64,000 bases of DNA. Source: Carettochelys insculpta (lineage: Eukaryota; Chordata; Testudines; Carettochelyidae). Made by a program: the position numbers and the translations under genes. Position 1 is the stretch's first letter. Each line of letters begins with the position of its first letter. The notes below the pieces were generated by a model. It worked only from the letters and a program-made list of their open reading frames with translations, was not told the origin of the DNA and did no database searches. Positions 44,401-56,400 of this stretch are shown in pieces. The stretch lies in contig NC_134139.1 in NCBI RefSeq assembly GCF_033958435.1, positions 202,537,501-202,601,500 of the forward strand, written 5' to 3'.

Positions 44401-47400
44401 ACTGACTGTATTGAACAAGCAGGATCTGCCCATACTTCCAGATCAGTTCGATGTGAAGCACATGACCTAGGCTCGTTGCTCGCTCATTGTTGCCTGCTAA
44501 GAATTGTCCCAGGGTTATTCCACAGGCTCATCCCTTCAGGAAAAGACATGTTGCTCTCCTGTCTGAAGCCCTGCCTGCCAGGAGGCCAGGAGTGCCTTGA
44601 ATCTGGTCCAGGTAAACCAGCATGGGCTGAGCTGTGTGTTAGGCGTCTTCTTGCAGGGTTTTAGAGAAACAACACCTGGTTTAACAAGTGAAGCCAGGTG
44701 TTGATGTTAATTGTACACTCATCTAGTGCTTCTGCAGGAATCAGTCTTCTGGCAGATGCCTTAGGGATCATTAGCATTGTTCCTGGGAAAAGGCAGATAT
44801 TTTGCTGCTGGCCGTTGATCTGCTCTTTGGCCATTGCATCTGCTGCAGAGGTACTTCATTTTCTAATTGCCGAAATCCCCCATGTTATCAAAGTCAGGAC
44901 CTTGGCTGCTCGAAAGGGCCTTCCTGTACTGCCTGTTGGGGTGTAAATCTCACTGCCCGGTTCTGGCCTCTTGCTTGTATCCAGTTGTTCATTTCCATTC
45001 TCTGTGGTGAAGATTGAGACTGTCCCACACACTCTTAGGGGCAGGTGTGTGTCCATTCGCTTCAGAGGAGTTGCACTGGCAATTACATTTGCCACTCAGC
45101 CTTATTCTGGATGTTCAGTTCAGTCCTCTACATCCCCATCTGGCCCGAGAGTTACTTGCCTCCTGCTGGCTCTGCAGCTGAGCTGGGATTCTGTATAGTC
45201 CCTTCACCGTGCCTCACGGAAAACCTGGGTGACTTTTGCACCCCACACTCCTTGTTGCTGACCTGCAAATGTTCGCCTGTGAAGGTCTCTCTTCTGGCTA
45301 ATCTGGGGGAAGGATGCTGGAAGCAAACGCTGATCTGCTGTATCCCATGCCCTGAAAATTCTTGTTCCAGTTGGGTGGAATTGTCACAGCAGAGCCTATG
45401 CTTTTCCCTCAGCCGCCCAAGGGGTTAAGGTGAGTACTTTGATGTCCCTGGAGTGAGACAAAACAAGTTAAGTGACTGGTAACATCTGCTACTTACTTCA
45501 CTTTGTGCCTGGCCCCAGGAGTCTCAGGCCTGTTTACAACTTCTGCCACAACCTAGGCAAACAACACAAGAATTTTGCTAGTCTTTAAAGTGCTGCTTGA
45601 CTGTTTTTCGTTTTGATAGTGTATAGACTAGCAAGGCTTCCTCTTTGTTACAATGCAAGGATGCAGGAGCAAGATTAGAAGGGCTAAGGCACAAAATGAG
45701 CTCAAACTAGCTGCAGGCATAAAGGGAAACAAGAAGGCTTTTTATAAATGTATTAGAAACAAGAGGAAGACCAGGGATGGTTGGGCCATTGTTCAGTGAG
45801 GAGGGAGAAACAGTAACAGGGAACTTGGAAATGGCAGAGATGCTTAATGACTTTTTTTTCGGTCTTCACTGAGAAGTCTGATGAAGGAATGCCCGACATA
45901 GTGAATGCTAGTGGGAAAGGGGTAGGGTTAGAAGCTGAAATAAAAAAAGAACAAGTTAAAAATCACTTAGGAAAATTAGATGTCTGCAAGTCACCAGGGC
46001 CTGATGAAATGCATCCTAGAATACTCAAGGAGCTGATAGAGGAGGTATCTGAGCTTTTATCTATCATCTTTGGAAAACTATGGGAGACAGGAGAGATTCC
46101 AGAAGACTGGAAAAGGGTAAATATAGTGCCCATCTATAAAAAGGGGAATAGGAAACCAGGAAACTACAGGCCATTCAGCTTAACTTTAGTGCCAGGAAAG
46201 GTTATGGAGCCTGTAATTAAAGAAATCATCTGTAAGCACTTGGAAGGTGGTAAGGTGATAGGGAACATCCAGCATGAATTTGTAAAGAACAAATCATGTC
46301 AAACTAATCCGATAGCTTTCTTCAATAGGATAATGAGCCTTGTGGATAGGGGAGAAGTGGTGGATGTGGTATGCCTAGACTTTAATAAAGCATTTGATAC
46401 AGTCTCACATGATATTCTTATAAAAAAACTAGGCAAATACAATTTAGATGAGGCTGCTATAAGATGGGTGCATAACTGGCTGCATAACCATACCCAGAGA
46501 GTAGTTCTTAATGGTTTTCAATCCTGCTGGAAAAGTATAACAAGTGGGTTCCACAGGAGTCTGTGTTAGGACCGGTTCTGTTCAATATCTTCATCAATGA
46601 TTTAGATATTGGCATAGAAAGTTGGCTTATTAAGTTTGCAGATGATACCAAGCTGGGAGGGGTTGCAACTGCTTTGGAGGATAGGGTCACAATTCAAAAT
46701 GAGCTGGATAAATTGGAGAAATGGTCTGAGGTAAACAGCATGAAGCTTAATAAGGACAAATGCAAAGTGCTCCACTTGGGAAGGAACAATCAGTTTCACA
46801 CATACAGAATGGGGAGAGACTGTCTACGAATGACTACAGCAGAAAGGGATCTAGGGGTCATAGCAGACCACAAGCTAAATATGAGTCAACAGTGTGATGC
46901 TGTTGCAAAAAAAGTAAGTACGATTCTGGGATGTATTAACAGGTGTGTTGTGAACAAGACACAAGAAGTCATTCTTCTGCTCTACTCTGCACTGGTTAGG
47001 CCTCAGCTGGAGTATTGAGTCCAGTTCTGGGCACTGCAGTTCAAGAAAGATATGGAGAAATTAGAGGATCCAGAAAAGAGCGACAAAAATGATTAAAGGT
47101 CTAGAGAATGTGACTTATGAAGACAGGTTGAAAGAACTGGTCTTGTTTAGTTTGGAGGGGAGACATGATAGCGGTTTTCAGGTATCTAAAGGTGTCCTGG
47201 GCATCAGTGACACTTTCAATTTGCATATCGTCTCTGTCCACTAATTGAGGTATATCTACACGTGCTTGGCTCTCCTCCAGACTGCCTGTAAATGGGACAA
47301 ATTCTTCACCTGAATCTCGTCTTGTTGTGGGAGGAGCGTTTCCAGCCACAGGTCTAAACACCTCAGCCCTGGGATTTAGCGCTGAAGATGTTGAACTTTC

Positions 47401-50400
47401 CCCATGCTCACTTGATAGGATCTGGTGGGATCAGGTTCCCATTCTAAGGTGCTCCATGAGAGCCTCATCCTCTTCAGATTCACTCTCAAAGATGCTGGCG
47501 AAGGGTAGATTAGCCCCATAGTGCCCACTGCCTGTGTTAGGTAGTGGATGTGGCCTTGCACTTCTTGCCATGGACCCGTGTCATAGTCCCCCTCAGAAGA
47601 GGCACCAACTAATTCTACCATGGGCAGGAGGAGATTGCTATGTACTGTCTTCATGGGCCCTGATCCACTCTCAGGTTTAATCCTGTAGACAAGCAGGTCC
47701 ATAATTCTTTCCACCACCAGGCAGGGTGTTGCCTTCTATCTATCAGTAATCTTGTGTTTGCCAGCAGCACCTAGATTTTGCAGCAGAACTCGATCTGAAG
47801 GCTGGAGCTCCTGCAGGCACACTCTTGCATCACACCGGTGTTTATGATCTGTGTTCTTGCGGGCAGCTGCCGTAGCCAAACGGTAGGCATCCTGCAGCTT
47901 TTCCCCTTAGTCGGAAAACATACTGCAGATGTGTCTCATAGCTTTCCCCATCCTGTGACACCCCAAAGCTTAGGTCTATGGATAATCTGGGCTCTCGTTC
48001 AAACATCAGCAAATACGGGGTGGCTCTGGTAGTGTCGTTTTTGGAGGCATCGTAGGCATACACCAAAAATGCAGCATGTTGACTCCAAGATACCTTCTGC
48101 TCAGGGTGCAATATCCCCAGCATATCCAATAGAGTTTGGTTAAATCATTCTGGCTGAGGGTCACCTTGTGGGTGGTAAGGGAATGGGGAACATTCACACA
48201 AATAATCTCTGCAGGACACATTCCCCAACTCCTTCAGCAGTATTGAGCTCCTGCTGGCACATTCTTTACAGTTACCTGCTGGCTCCTTACAGGATGGCAG
48301 CCAGGTATCTAAGGCATTGCTGTTGAGACCTTTGATAGAACAAAGTCCCCCAGAATGGCTGGAAGGGCCAGAAGGATCAAACTAATGAGGGAAAATGGGG
48401 GTGGTGGGGAGGAAACTTTTGTAATTTTGCATTTAGCCACGGTTAAAGTGGATGAAATTGTGACACTTTCTTGAGGGGTTTCCATGGTGTAATCAGTGGG
48501 GGAAAGGATTAATTTGGGGTGACACAACTATCAAGGTTGGGGAGCAGAGCCGTCTAGCCACACATCTGCTCTGCCAAACCACCAGCAATCTGTTTTGATG
48601 CTGGTGGGCAGCCAATGGGAGTGGAGGGCATCCAGCATCTTATAGGCTCGAGCCTTCATTGAGAGCATTTTTTTTTTAAAGCTCCCTCTTGGTCCTTTGT
48701 CGTGGTGGCTGGGTTGTTCACTGAGGTGGATGGATGTCCCCTCTGAGCTCCTGCTACTGGGGTACACCCATGACAAACATGCGGTGGTGGAGCCCAAGGT
48801 ACTGTTGGGAGAGGTGCCTGGAGCTGGAAGAGGAAGGATAGCCTGGAGAAAAGGGGGCAAACTGCACCCCATCAGCTATTTTAATCCAGCCCTCAGGCTC
48901 CTCTGGGAAGTGGGGTCTGGGGCTTGCCCTGCTCTGTGCAACTTCTGGAAACATCCATGTGATCCCCTTGTCTCCTATGTATAGGAGCAGACAGAGGGCT
49001 CTGTGCCCGACCCCTACCCCAAACACCAGCCCCACAGCCCCCATTGGTTGAGAACTGCACATAATAGGATCTAGAGGGCTGGTCACTGTGGGTGGGGGGG
49101 GGCACACCTCCATGCAGGAATCAGCTGGAGTCGGACATATGGCTGCTTCTGGGAGCTGTTTGAAGAGGTAAGTGCAGTTTGGGGTCTGGACCCCCTGATC
49201 CTCGCTTCACTCCACAGTCCTCTTCCCCAGGCTGGTCCCCCTCCTGCCCTTCCCTCAGTGCCAGCCCAGAACACGCCGTGGCACCCTAAACAACTCATCT
49301 TCAGCCCCACCCCAAGCCTGCTGCCCCACCCAGAGCCCCCATGTCAGACTCTACAAGCTAACCCAAATACTCTGTATCACAACAAAGCAAAACAGCTGTC
49401 ACGTAGCACTTCAACTTAGTTTTTGTTAGTCTTGAAAGTGCTATGCGACTGCTTTTTTGCTTTATTTAACCCAAATATTGTGAATGTTTCATGGCCTTCC
49501 ATACAATTTACATTCTCTGTTGTGGCCATTGGGTGAAAATGTTTGCCCAGCCCTGGAGATGTTAGAGTATAACTGCCCACAGGCAGATTCGAACCTGGGA
49601 CCTCTGGAGCATCATGCAGGCACCTCTACAGTTTGAGCAAAAAGCCTGCTGTCTCTCAGTTTAGGCTGTAGAGGAGACTCATTCATTCTTTCCTCTGAAT
49701 TGGGCTAGGTGCTACTACATGGAACAGTGACCCACACATAAATTTGTGGGTACCAGAGTACCAGCCTGAGCTGTAGGAGACCTGGAATTTATTCCTGTTC
49801 TGTCACAGAATGCTTGGGAGAACTGGGCCAAGTCACTTACTTTCTTTCAGTGACCCATTTTTTTATAATATGACTATTAGTGCTCGGTGTAGTGCTCAGA
49901 TACTAGGATAAGGGGGCAGTAGAATTACCTGGCTAAGAGAGTCATGGTGAGTAGAGCCCTGCAGATTGGTGGATGACTGCTCTATACCCTGGGACCATGT
50001 TTGAGAATTGGATGCAAATACAAATTATGTATCCATACAGTGCTCTAATAATGAAGTCCCAGTCATGAAAAAATATCTCCTTCAAAGCAATTCATTGAGG
50101 AGGTCACTATCCTCCCAATGAAGCAGATTGGGAAACTGAGGCAGTGACTTGAATTTGCCAAGGTTGCTCAGAAGTCCCAGTCCAGTGTTTTGTCCACTGG
50201 GCCACTTGCTACCTCCCTGTACAAATCAGTGACTGGATAAAACAAAGCAAAGGAAAAAAAAAAACAGCTGGGAGGAATATGACAAAAAGCTTTCTTGATG
50301 TAAAGTCTACTAGACAACCAGTATTCTCTGAAGAAGTGACAGATGCTTCAGGACTTGAGTTGCAGTTCTGGACTACACAGACCATAGGTGAGTATTGTGA

Positions 50401-53400
50401 GCAGTGTTACTGTGACTAGTGGATGGGCCAAGCTTATTCATTGACTTGCCTGGAATTGCACCAGTAGTTAATTAGGCCCAGTAGTTTAATAGGTCATTTT
50501 TCTTCTACACTATTTTTGACTTAGCCTAGGTCAATTCTAGACCTAAAAGTCGACCAATGATAAGCAATTAGCCACACCAATTGCGTAGCTAAAATTGACT
50601 TATCGGCGTCCACTACAATAGCTTTCTACACAGAAGAAAGTCAAGAGGAGCATTTCTCCCATTGACCTTCCTTAATCCTCACCACTCGCAAGGAATTGCA
50701 GGGCTGACTTTGACACCATCAAGCACTGTTTTGTGCATGCATGAAACAAAACCATGGAAGAGCGACCCTGAGCAGGTCAATCTTCTGCGGTAGTGTGTCT
50801 TTAGCCTTAGGTTACCTCTACATTAGGCAAAATAAGTCAACTGCAGAGATGCAATTCTAGCTATGGCAATTGTGTAGCTAGAATTGATGTGTCTGTGCTG
50901 AGCTCTCTTGGCTTCCCTACTTGGGAAGGTTGAAGGAAGATACTCTCCTGACGACCTCCCTTCCTTGTCTCTCACTGTGTACAGGGGCCTACTGTGACCC
51001 CGAGAGAGTGATTTTGTGTGTGCCTACGAGACGTGCAAAACTGAGCCCAGAAAATTGACCCTGATGGGTTGATCTTCAGGGCTAGTTTAGACGCCGCCTT
51101 AGAGGGCATATGCTCTCAGGTAAGGATACATCTTCACTGCCTGGAAGATCAACCCGGTCAGGATCCATCTCCCAGGGTTCGATTTCACACACCTAGTGGG
51201 GATGCATGAAATCCAACTGTGAAGGGTCAACAGTTGACCCCTGGACTCAATATTCCAAGGAGGAAGGGAAGTCAACAGGTGGGTTTCTCCCGTCAACCTT
51301 ACCACTGGGAGGCTGGCCAGGTAAGTAAATAGCAGATAAGCCAATTCAACTAGGCAATTGCTGTAGCTGGAATTGCTTGCATACAGTGGGCCCTAAGGTG
51401 TAGTGTAGACCTGGCCTAAGATGACTCCTTTTCCTTAAATGACTTTCCCTCCTGTGCTACTAACTTTTAGTCTTTGGCTTTCAGGACCAAGGGCTAGATG
51501 ATGTGTAAAGGGACTAAAGCCAGGCTGTCCTCTCTCAGCACTTGGCAGGGTCAATGGGAAAATAGTAATAAACATTTTCTCTGATAGATAACTCAAAGAT
51601 CCAGGGGCAATTGGAAAATCTCCTGTCCATCCCTCTTCAGAGTAGAACTGAATTGCTGAAGGCGTTCCAGTGCATTGACGAAGGTTGTGCCTTCTCTTGT
51701 GGGAAGCTGCAACTTGGCAGCCACATCCTGGAGCCAGTTTCTGCTTGTTGGCTCCTAACTGTCATGCATTCATTTATTTTCAGGAACTTCTTTCAAAATG
51801 TCATACGTGAAGCAGGTCCCGGTGGTCCCTGTGCCAGAGGGATGAGAGGAGAAATCACTTTATCTCAGGTAAGAAATCATCTCTGCTGAGCCCCACACTC
51901 ATGAGAACATGGGCAGGGCATGACATGGGCTGGACACAAGCTGTGAAGAGGCCCTGCGGAGCTGGCTAAGAGAAGGTTTCTTGGCTCGTTAGGTGACGCT
52001 GTTGCTGTTGGGTCATGAAAGGGCTAGGTTTGTGTTTTGGCAGATAGCTAGGTTCCCACTTAGCTGGTCTGGCCTCAGGATGGTCTTAAGTCTTCTATAA
52101 TTTGGCACTTTCACCATGAGAAATAGCCTCCGTTAATGGTAAATTAATTACTTGGCTTGTGACCAGCTGTATTTCATTAGCTCTAAAACACAGTGCACTT
52201 GGTTTCATTATCTTCTGGCTAAGGCCTTTCATTCCTGTTGTCTGGGAGAGAGGAGTCTTTAATACTAATTGATTGGCACACCTTAAACTTCATTGGGAAG
52301 TAGTCAATGCTGAATGTGTACATTGATGGGAGTCAGGGTTTTGAGGGACTTTTCCTTCTTTTGTGTTGATGTAACTTGATCTCTTTTGGGTGATGGGAAC
52401 TCTGTTTTTAAGATGGTTTCTGAGCTGGAAAAGGATTGCGAGAGGTTTGCTGCCTCCTCGGGGGTGTCTCTCCCAAAGGAGTTCTCTGTCGCACATATCT
52501 TTAAGGATGTTATGGAAGGCGGACAGCTCAATAGTGCTGTTCTGCAAGCAGCCATAACTCTCCGAAACAATGGTAAGTGCTGGCTACTTTTTGTTAGTGT
52601 TTCTCCCATCCAACTAAGCTTCTCTAAGAACCATGTTCAGATATGACCCTACCCCATCCTTGTTATAACCAGGTTTCTCTTTGTCTGTGTGGACAGAAAA
52701 AATACATTAATAGATATGCTGAAGGATTGTCTTTAATGTTGGTATGTTGAAAAAAACAACATTGTTCCCATCTGGATCTCTGATGTCCTTGCCCCGTAAT
52801 TTTAATAATACAGAGATACACATCTCATAGAGCTGGAAGGGACCTCTTTGAGTCCAGTCCCTTGTGGCAGGGCAAAGCACCATCCCTCCCCACTCTTTTT
52901 TTTTTTTTTAAATGAATTTGCCCCAGATCCTTAAGTGGCCTCCTCAAGGATTGAGCTCCCACTGCTGGACTCAACAGGCCAATGCTCAAACCACCGAGCT
53001 GTGTCTCTCTCCCTTCCCTTGTTGTCCCAGACCACATCCTGTTCATTGTCCTCTTCCCATTTCCCCTCACTGACTACTTCCATTTCCTTCATCGGCCTTC
53101 TGCCATCACACAGGTGGTTCTCCTCCTGGTTTCTCCTGAAACTTGCTGATTGCAGTCAATCCTTTTTCTTATCACCTGTAACCCTGTGCTCTGTCCCCAT
53201 GCCCTGCATCTTTCTGTCTTCATCTCACCTCGCTTGGACTGTTGTCCATTCACTCCCCGCTCACTAGAGGTCCGTGCTCTATAGATAGAGAAATGCATTT
53301 GATACGTGTCTGATTGTGGTAAAAATGTTTTGTCCCAGGGATACGTTTGGGCAAGATTCCCACGGCGTACCCTTCTTTGGCAGCGTCAGGTAGTCGTCAC

Positions 53401-56400
53401 TCATCAGTAATTCATTTCTAATCCTCTAACTAGCGAAATCATGGGGCTTAGATGGAATTTATTTATCTTCAATACACTTCCCTGCTATTTACTTACTGAC
53501 ACTTGACTAATTACATATTTTGTCTGTGCATTAATACTGAATAAATCAGGCATGCTGTCACCAAGCCAACAAGGATTAGTAACTAAATGATCTAGCAAGT
53601 TCCTTAACATCTTGGCCACTGGGAGGGCATCTACTAAGAGAACTCCAGAGGAGACGTTTTCTTCAATGGAGATGGAAATTATATTTACTATGAGCCTGAC
53701 CCAGAACTTGTTGGGTTCAAGAAATCATCTCACTGATTTCAGTAGGCTTTGGTTAAGACCTGGTTTGCATTAATACTGGGAACAGTTGGATTTCCTAGAA
53801 ACGAAAAAAAAAGCCCCAACTGGGATTAGGCCAAACAGACCTGAACTGCCAAACAACCCCTTTATAAAGAGACTGTAAATCCACAATGAGTGTCTGCCTT
53901 AGATAATGGCAAGGAGATTGGCCAGCCTTCTAAAATGAAGTTGAGCCAAATTTCTTCAATGGCTAGGTATGGAAGATACTGCTGGGGCCAGATTGCATTC
54001 TGCCTGCCTCAGTTCCACCTCAGTGGATTGTCCTTCACTTCCTATCCCAAATGGTTGTACCACAGAAACAGCGTGTTCTTAATCTAGCAACCTACTGGTG
54101 TTTACGATGGAGCTTGGTAAGGGTCTGAACAGAATTAGATGAATGGGTTGTTGCTCAACAGAGAGTCTTCACTTGACTGCAGAAGGAAAGAGAACTTGCA
54201 TGAACAGAACCTCGCAAAGCCGGGCCCTTTGTTTGTAAAGCCCTTTGAGATTATCTGTGGGTGTATAGCTCTAAGCAGTATTTCCAATAAGCTCAGTGCT
54301 TGGGGGCCCACCCAGGAGAGATTCAGTTGCCGCCCAGCTGGTTAGCAGAGCCCCACAGCTGGCAGCCTGGGTTTCTATTCATGGGGCACCTCTGTGCATG
54401 CCTTGATCCACAGACAAATTTATTCCACCCATGGATGGAAAAAGAATAGAGGGCACATTGGAGAGAAGGCGTGTAATTACTGCTGGGCAGCTGGGTGCTG
54501 GCAAGAGAAGGGTTCTGCTTCACCATTCCCCATCAGAGCAGCCACTCGCTGCATTGGGTGATCTGTGCTGTTACAGGGTTCAAGACATGTGTGCTCACAA
54601 ACAACTGGGTGGATGATGGCCCTCAGCGACACATCACAGCTCTGGTGTTCACTTTCCTGCGGAGGTATTTTGATGAGGTGATCGAGTCTTGCCGTGTTGG
54701 TCTGAAGAAGCCAGACCCTCGAATTTATGAGTACGCGCTGAGCGTGCTGCAGGCGAAACCACAGGAGGTGCAGGAGCCACTTACTTCTGGCTAAGGGGGA
54801 AAGGCGGGGAGCGGGGCTGGGTGCAGGCACTGGAAGATAATTAGAAGTGTGTGGGGAGGGAGCCGGGGCGGGGGTGGTACTCTCCCACAAGACCCTCCGC
54901 TGGCAGCACCTTTCTGCCACCTCCCCTCCCCCACTTGCTGCTCATGCTTCTGCAGCTCTTTTCCCTCCATCCATCACCCTAAAGGTGGAGGGGGGGCAGT
55001 GTTGAGGGAATAGCCTGAGGCTGGTGGGGGAAGGGGAGAGAATGGGGGGGGGGGCCCAGTAGGAGGAGGGGAGCAAGTGGGAGCAGGCTTGTGCGTGAAT
55101 GGGAGTGCTGGGGGGGAGCATCGGGGGTGGGGCAGAATGGGAGGAGCCATGGGAGCGAGTGGGGGAGCCTTGGAGGAAGAAGTTGGAAAGGGGGGGCTCC
55201 GGGTGAAGTCCAGGCCGGGCCGGGGCAGCCCACTACCTGCGGCACTCCAGAGGCAGCACTGGGCTGCGTGGGGAAGCTGAGGCTCCCCTCTCTCCTTATG
55301 TCTGCTGCCCACGGCAAATAGCAGATTGCCAAAAGTGACGGGTGGCGTTTTCGTGCCCACGTGAAAGGAGCCTGTCTTTGCGACGGTGCGGGGCACTCCT
55401 GCCTGCCGCCCGGCCGGCCTCTCAGATTGGGCACCCCAAATCACAAGGCGCTGCCTTGAAAATCTCATGGTCGAAATCGCTGGGGAATCACAGCAATGAC
55501 CCATCCCCCGTCCCTTGCTGACTCTGTCCTGAATCCAGGCTATTTTTCTGGATGACATCGGTGCGAACTTAAAGCCTGCTCGGGAAATGGGAATCGCCAC
55601 CATCCTGGTCCAGGACACGAATGCTGCCCTGAAGGAGCTGCAGGATCTGTGCAATATTGAGGTATTTAGTGGCAAAACATTCTAGGAGTCTGCATTTATC
55701 CCCTCCTCCCTTTGGAGACAATACAGCGTTCAGGGCTGGGATACCACAAGATTGGATACAACACAAAGACCTGAAAATAGGGTAGAGGGCGACTCCTGCT
55801 CTTTCCTGACCTAGTGTAAACTGTAGAGTAATGTTTGCAGATTGTACCCTTTACAGCCTTTTATGAGTGCTGCTCTAGGTGTGGTGGTGATGGCAGTTTT
55901 ATTCCAAGATTTTAAGGTCACACAAAATCCCTCTCACATTGTACGTTTGGTCTAACATTGTCCTGTAAGCATTCAGGTGCAAGGCAGCCAGGGCTGAGAC
56001 TGCTCCTGGTTTTGCCAAACAAAACCCAGATAAAATGAGACTGCTTCAAACTAAAAGGCTAAAAGACTGAGGGCCAAATTGCGCTGTCAGTTATGCGGCT
56101 GTCAGGCCAGAGAAACTTGGTATCAGTGATTAAGTTAGTGTGAAAGGTGAGAGTAGAACTTGGTTTGGGTACCATTGAAGCACAAGGCTGAGTTTAGGCG
56201 GCTAACATTCAGCTTTATTGAATTCAATAAGGCAACAGATGACTCAAACTGGACGCCGGTAAAATCAGGTCCAGCAAGGCTGCTTGATGCAGCTCACTCT
56301 AGTATTTTATACCCTTCCACAAACACACCCAGTGCCACAGGCACTTAAAGAAACATAAATCATTTTCAGAGAAAACTGTTATGAGCAAGGAGGAGCAGGT

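Noticed and set aside
54974..55675. 233-codon proline-rich minus-strand frame
   Set aside because: It is created by the G-rich plus strand of EPHX2 intron 4 and overlaps exon 5 on the other strand.
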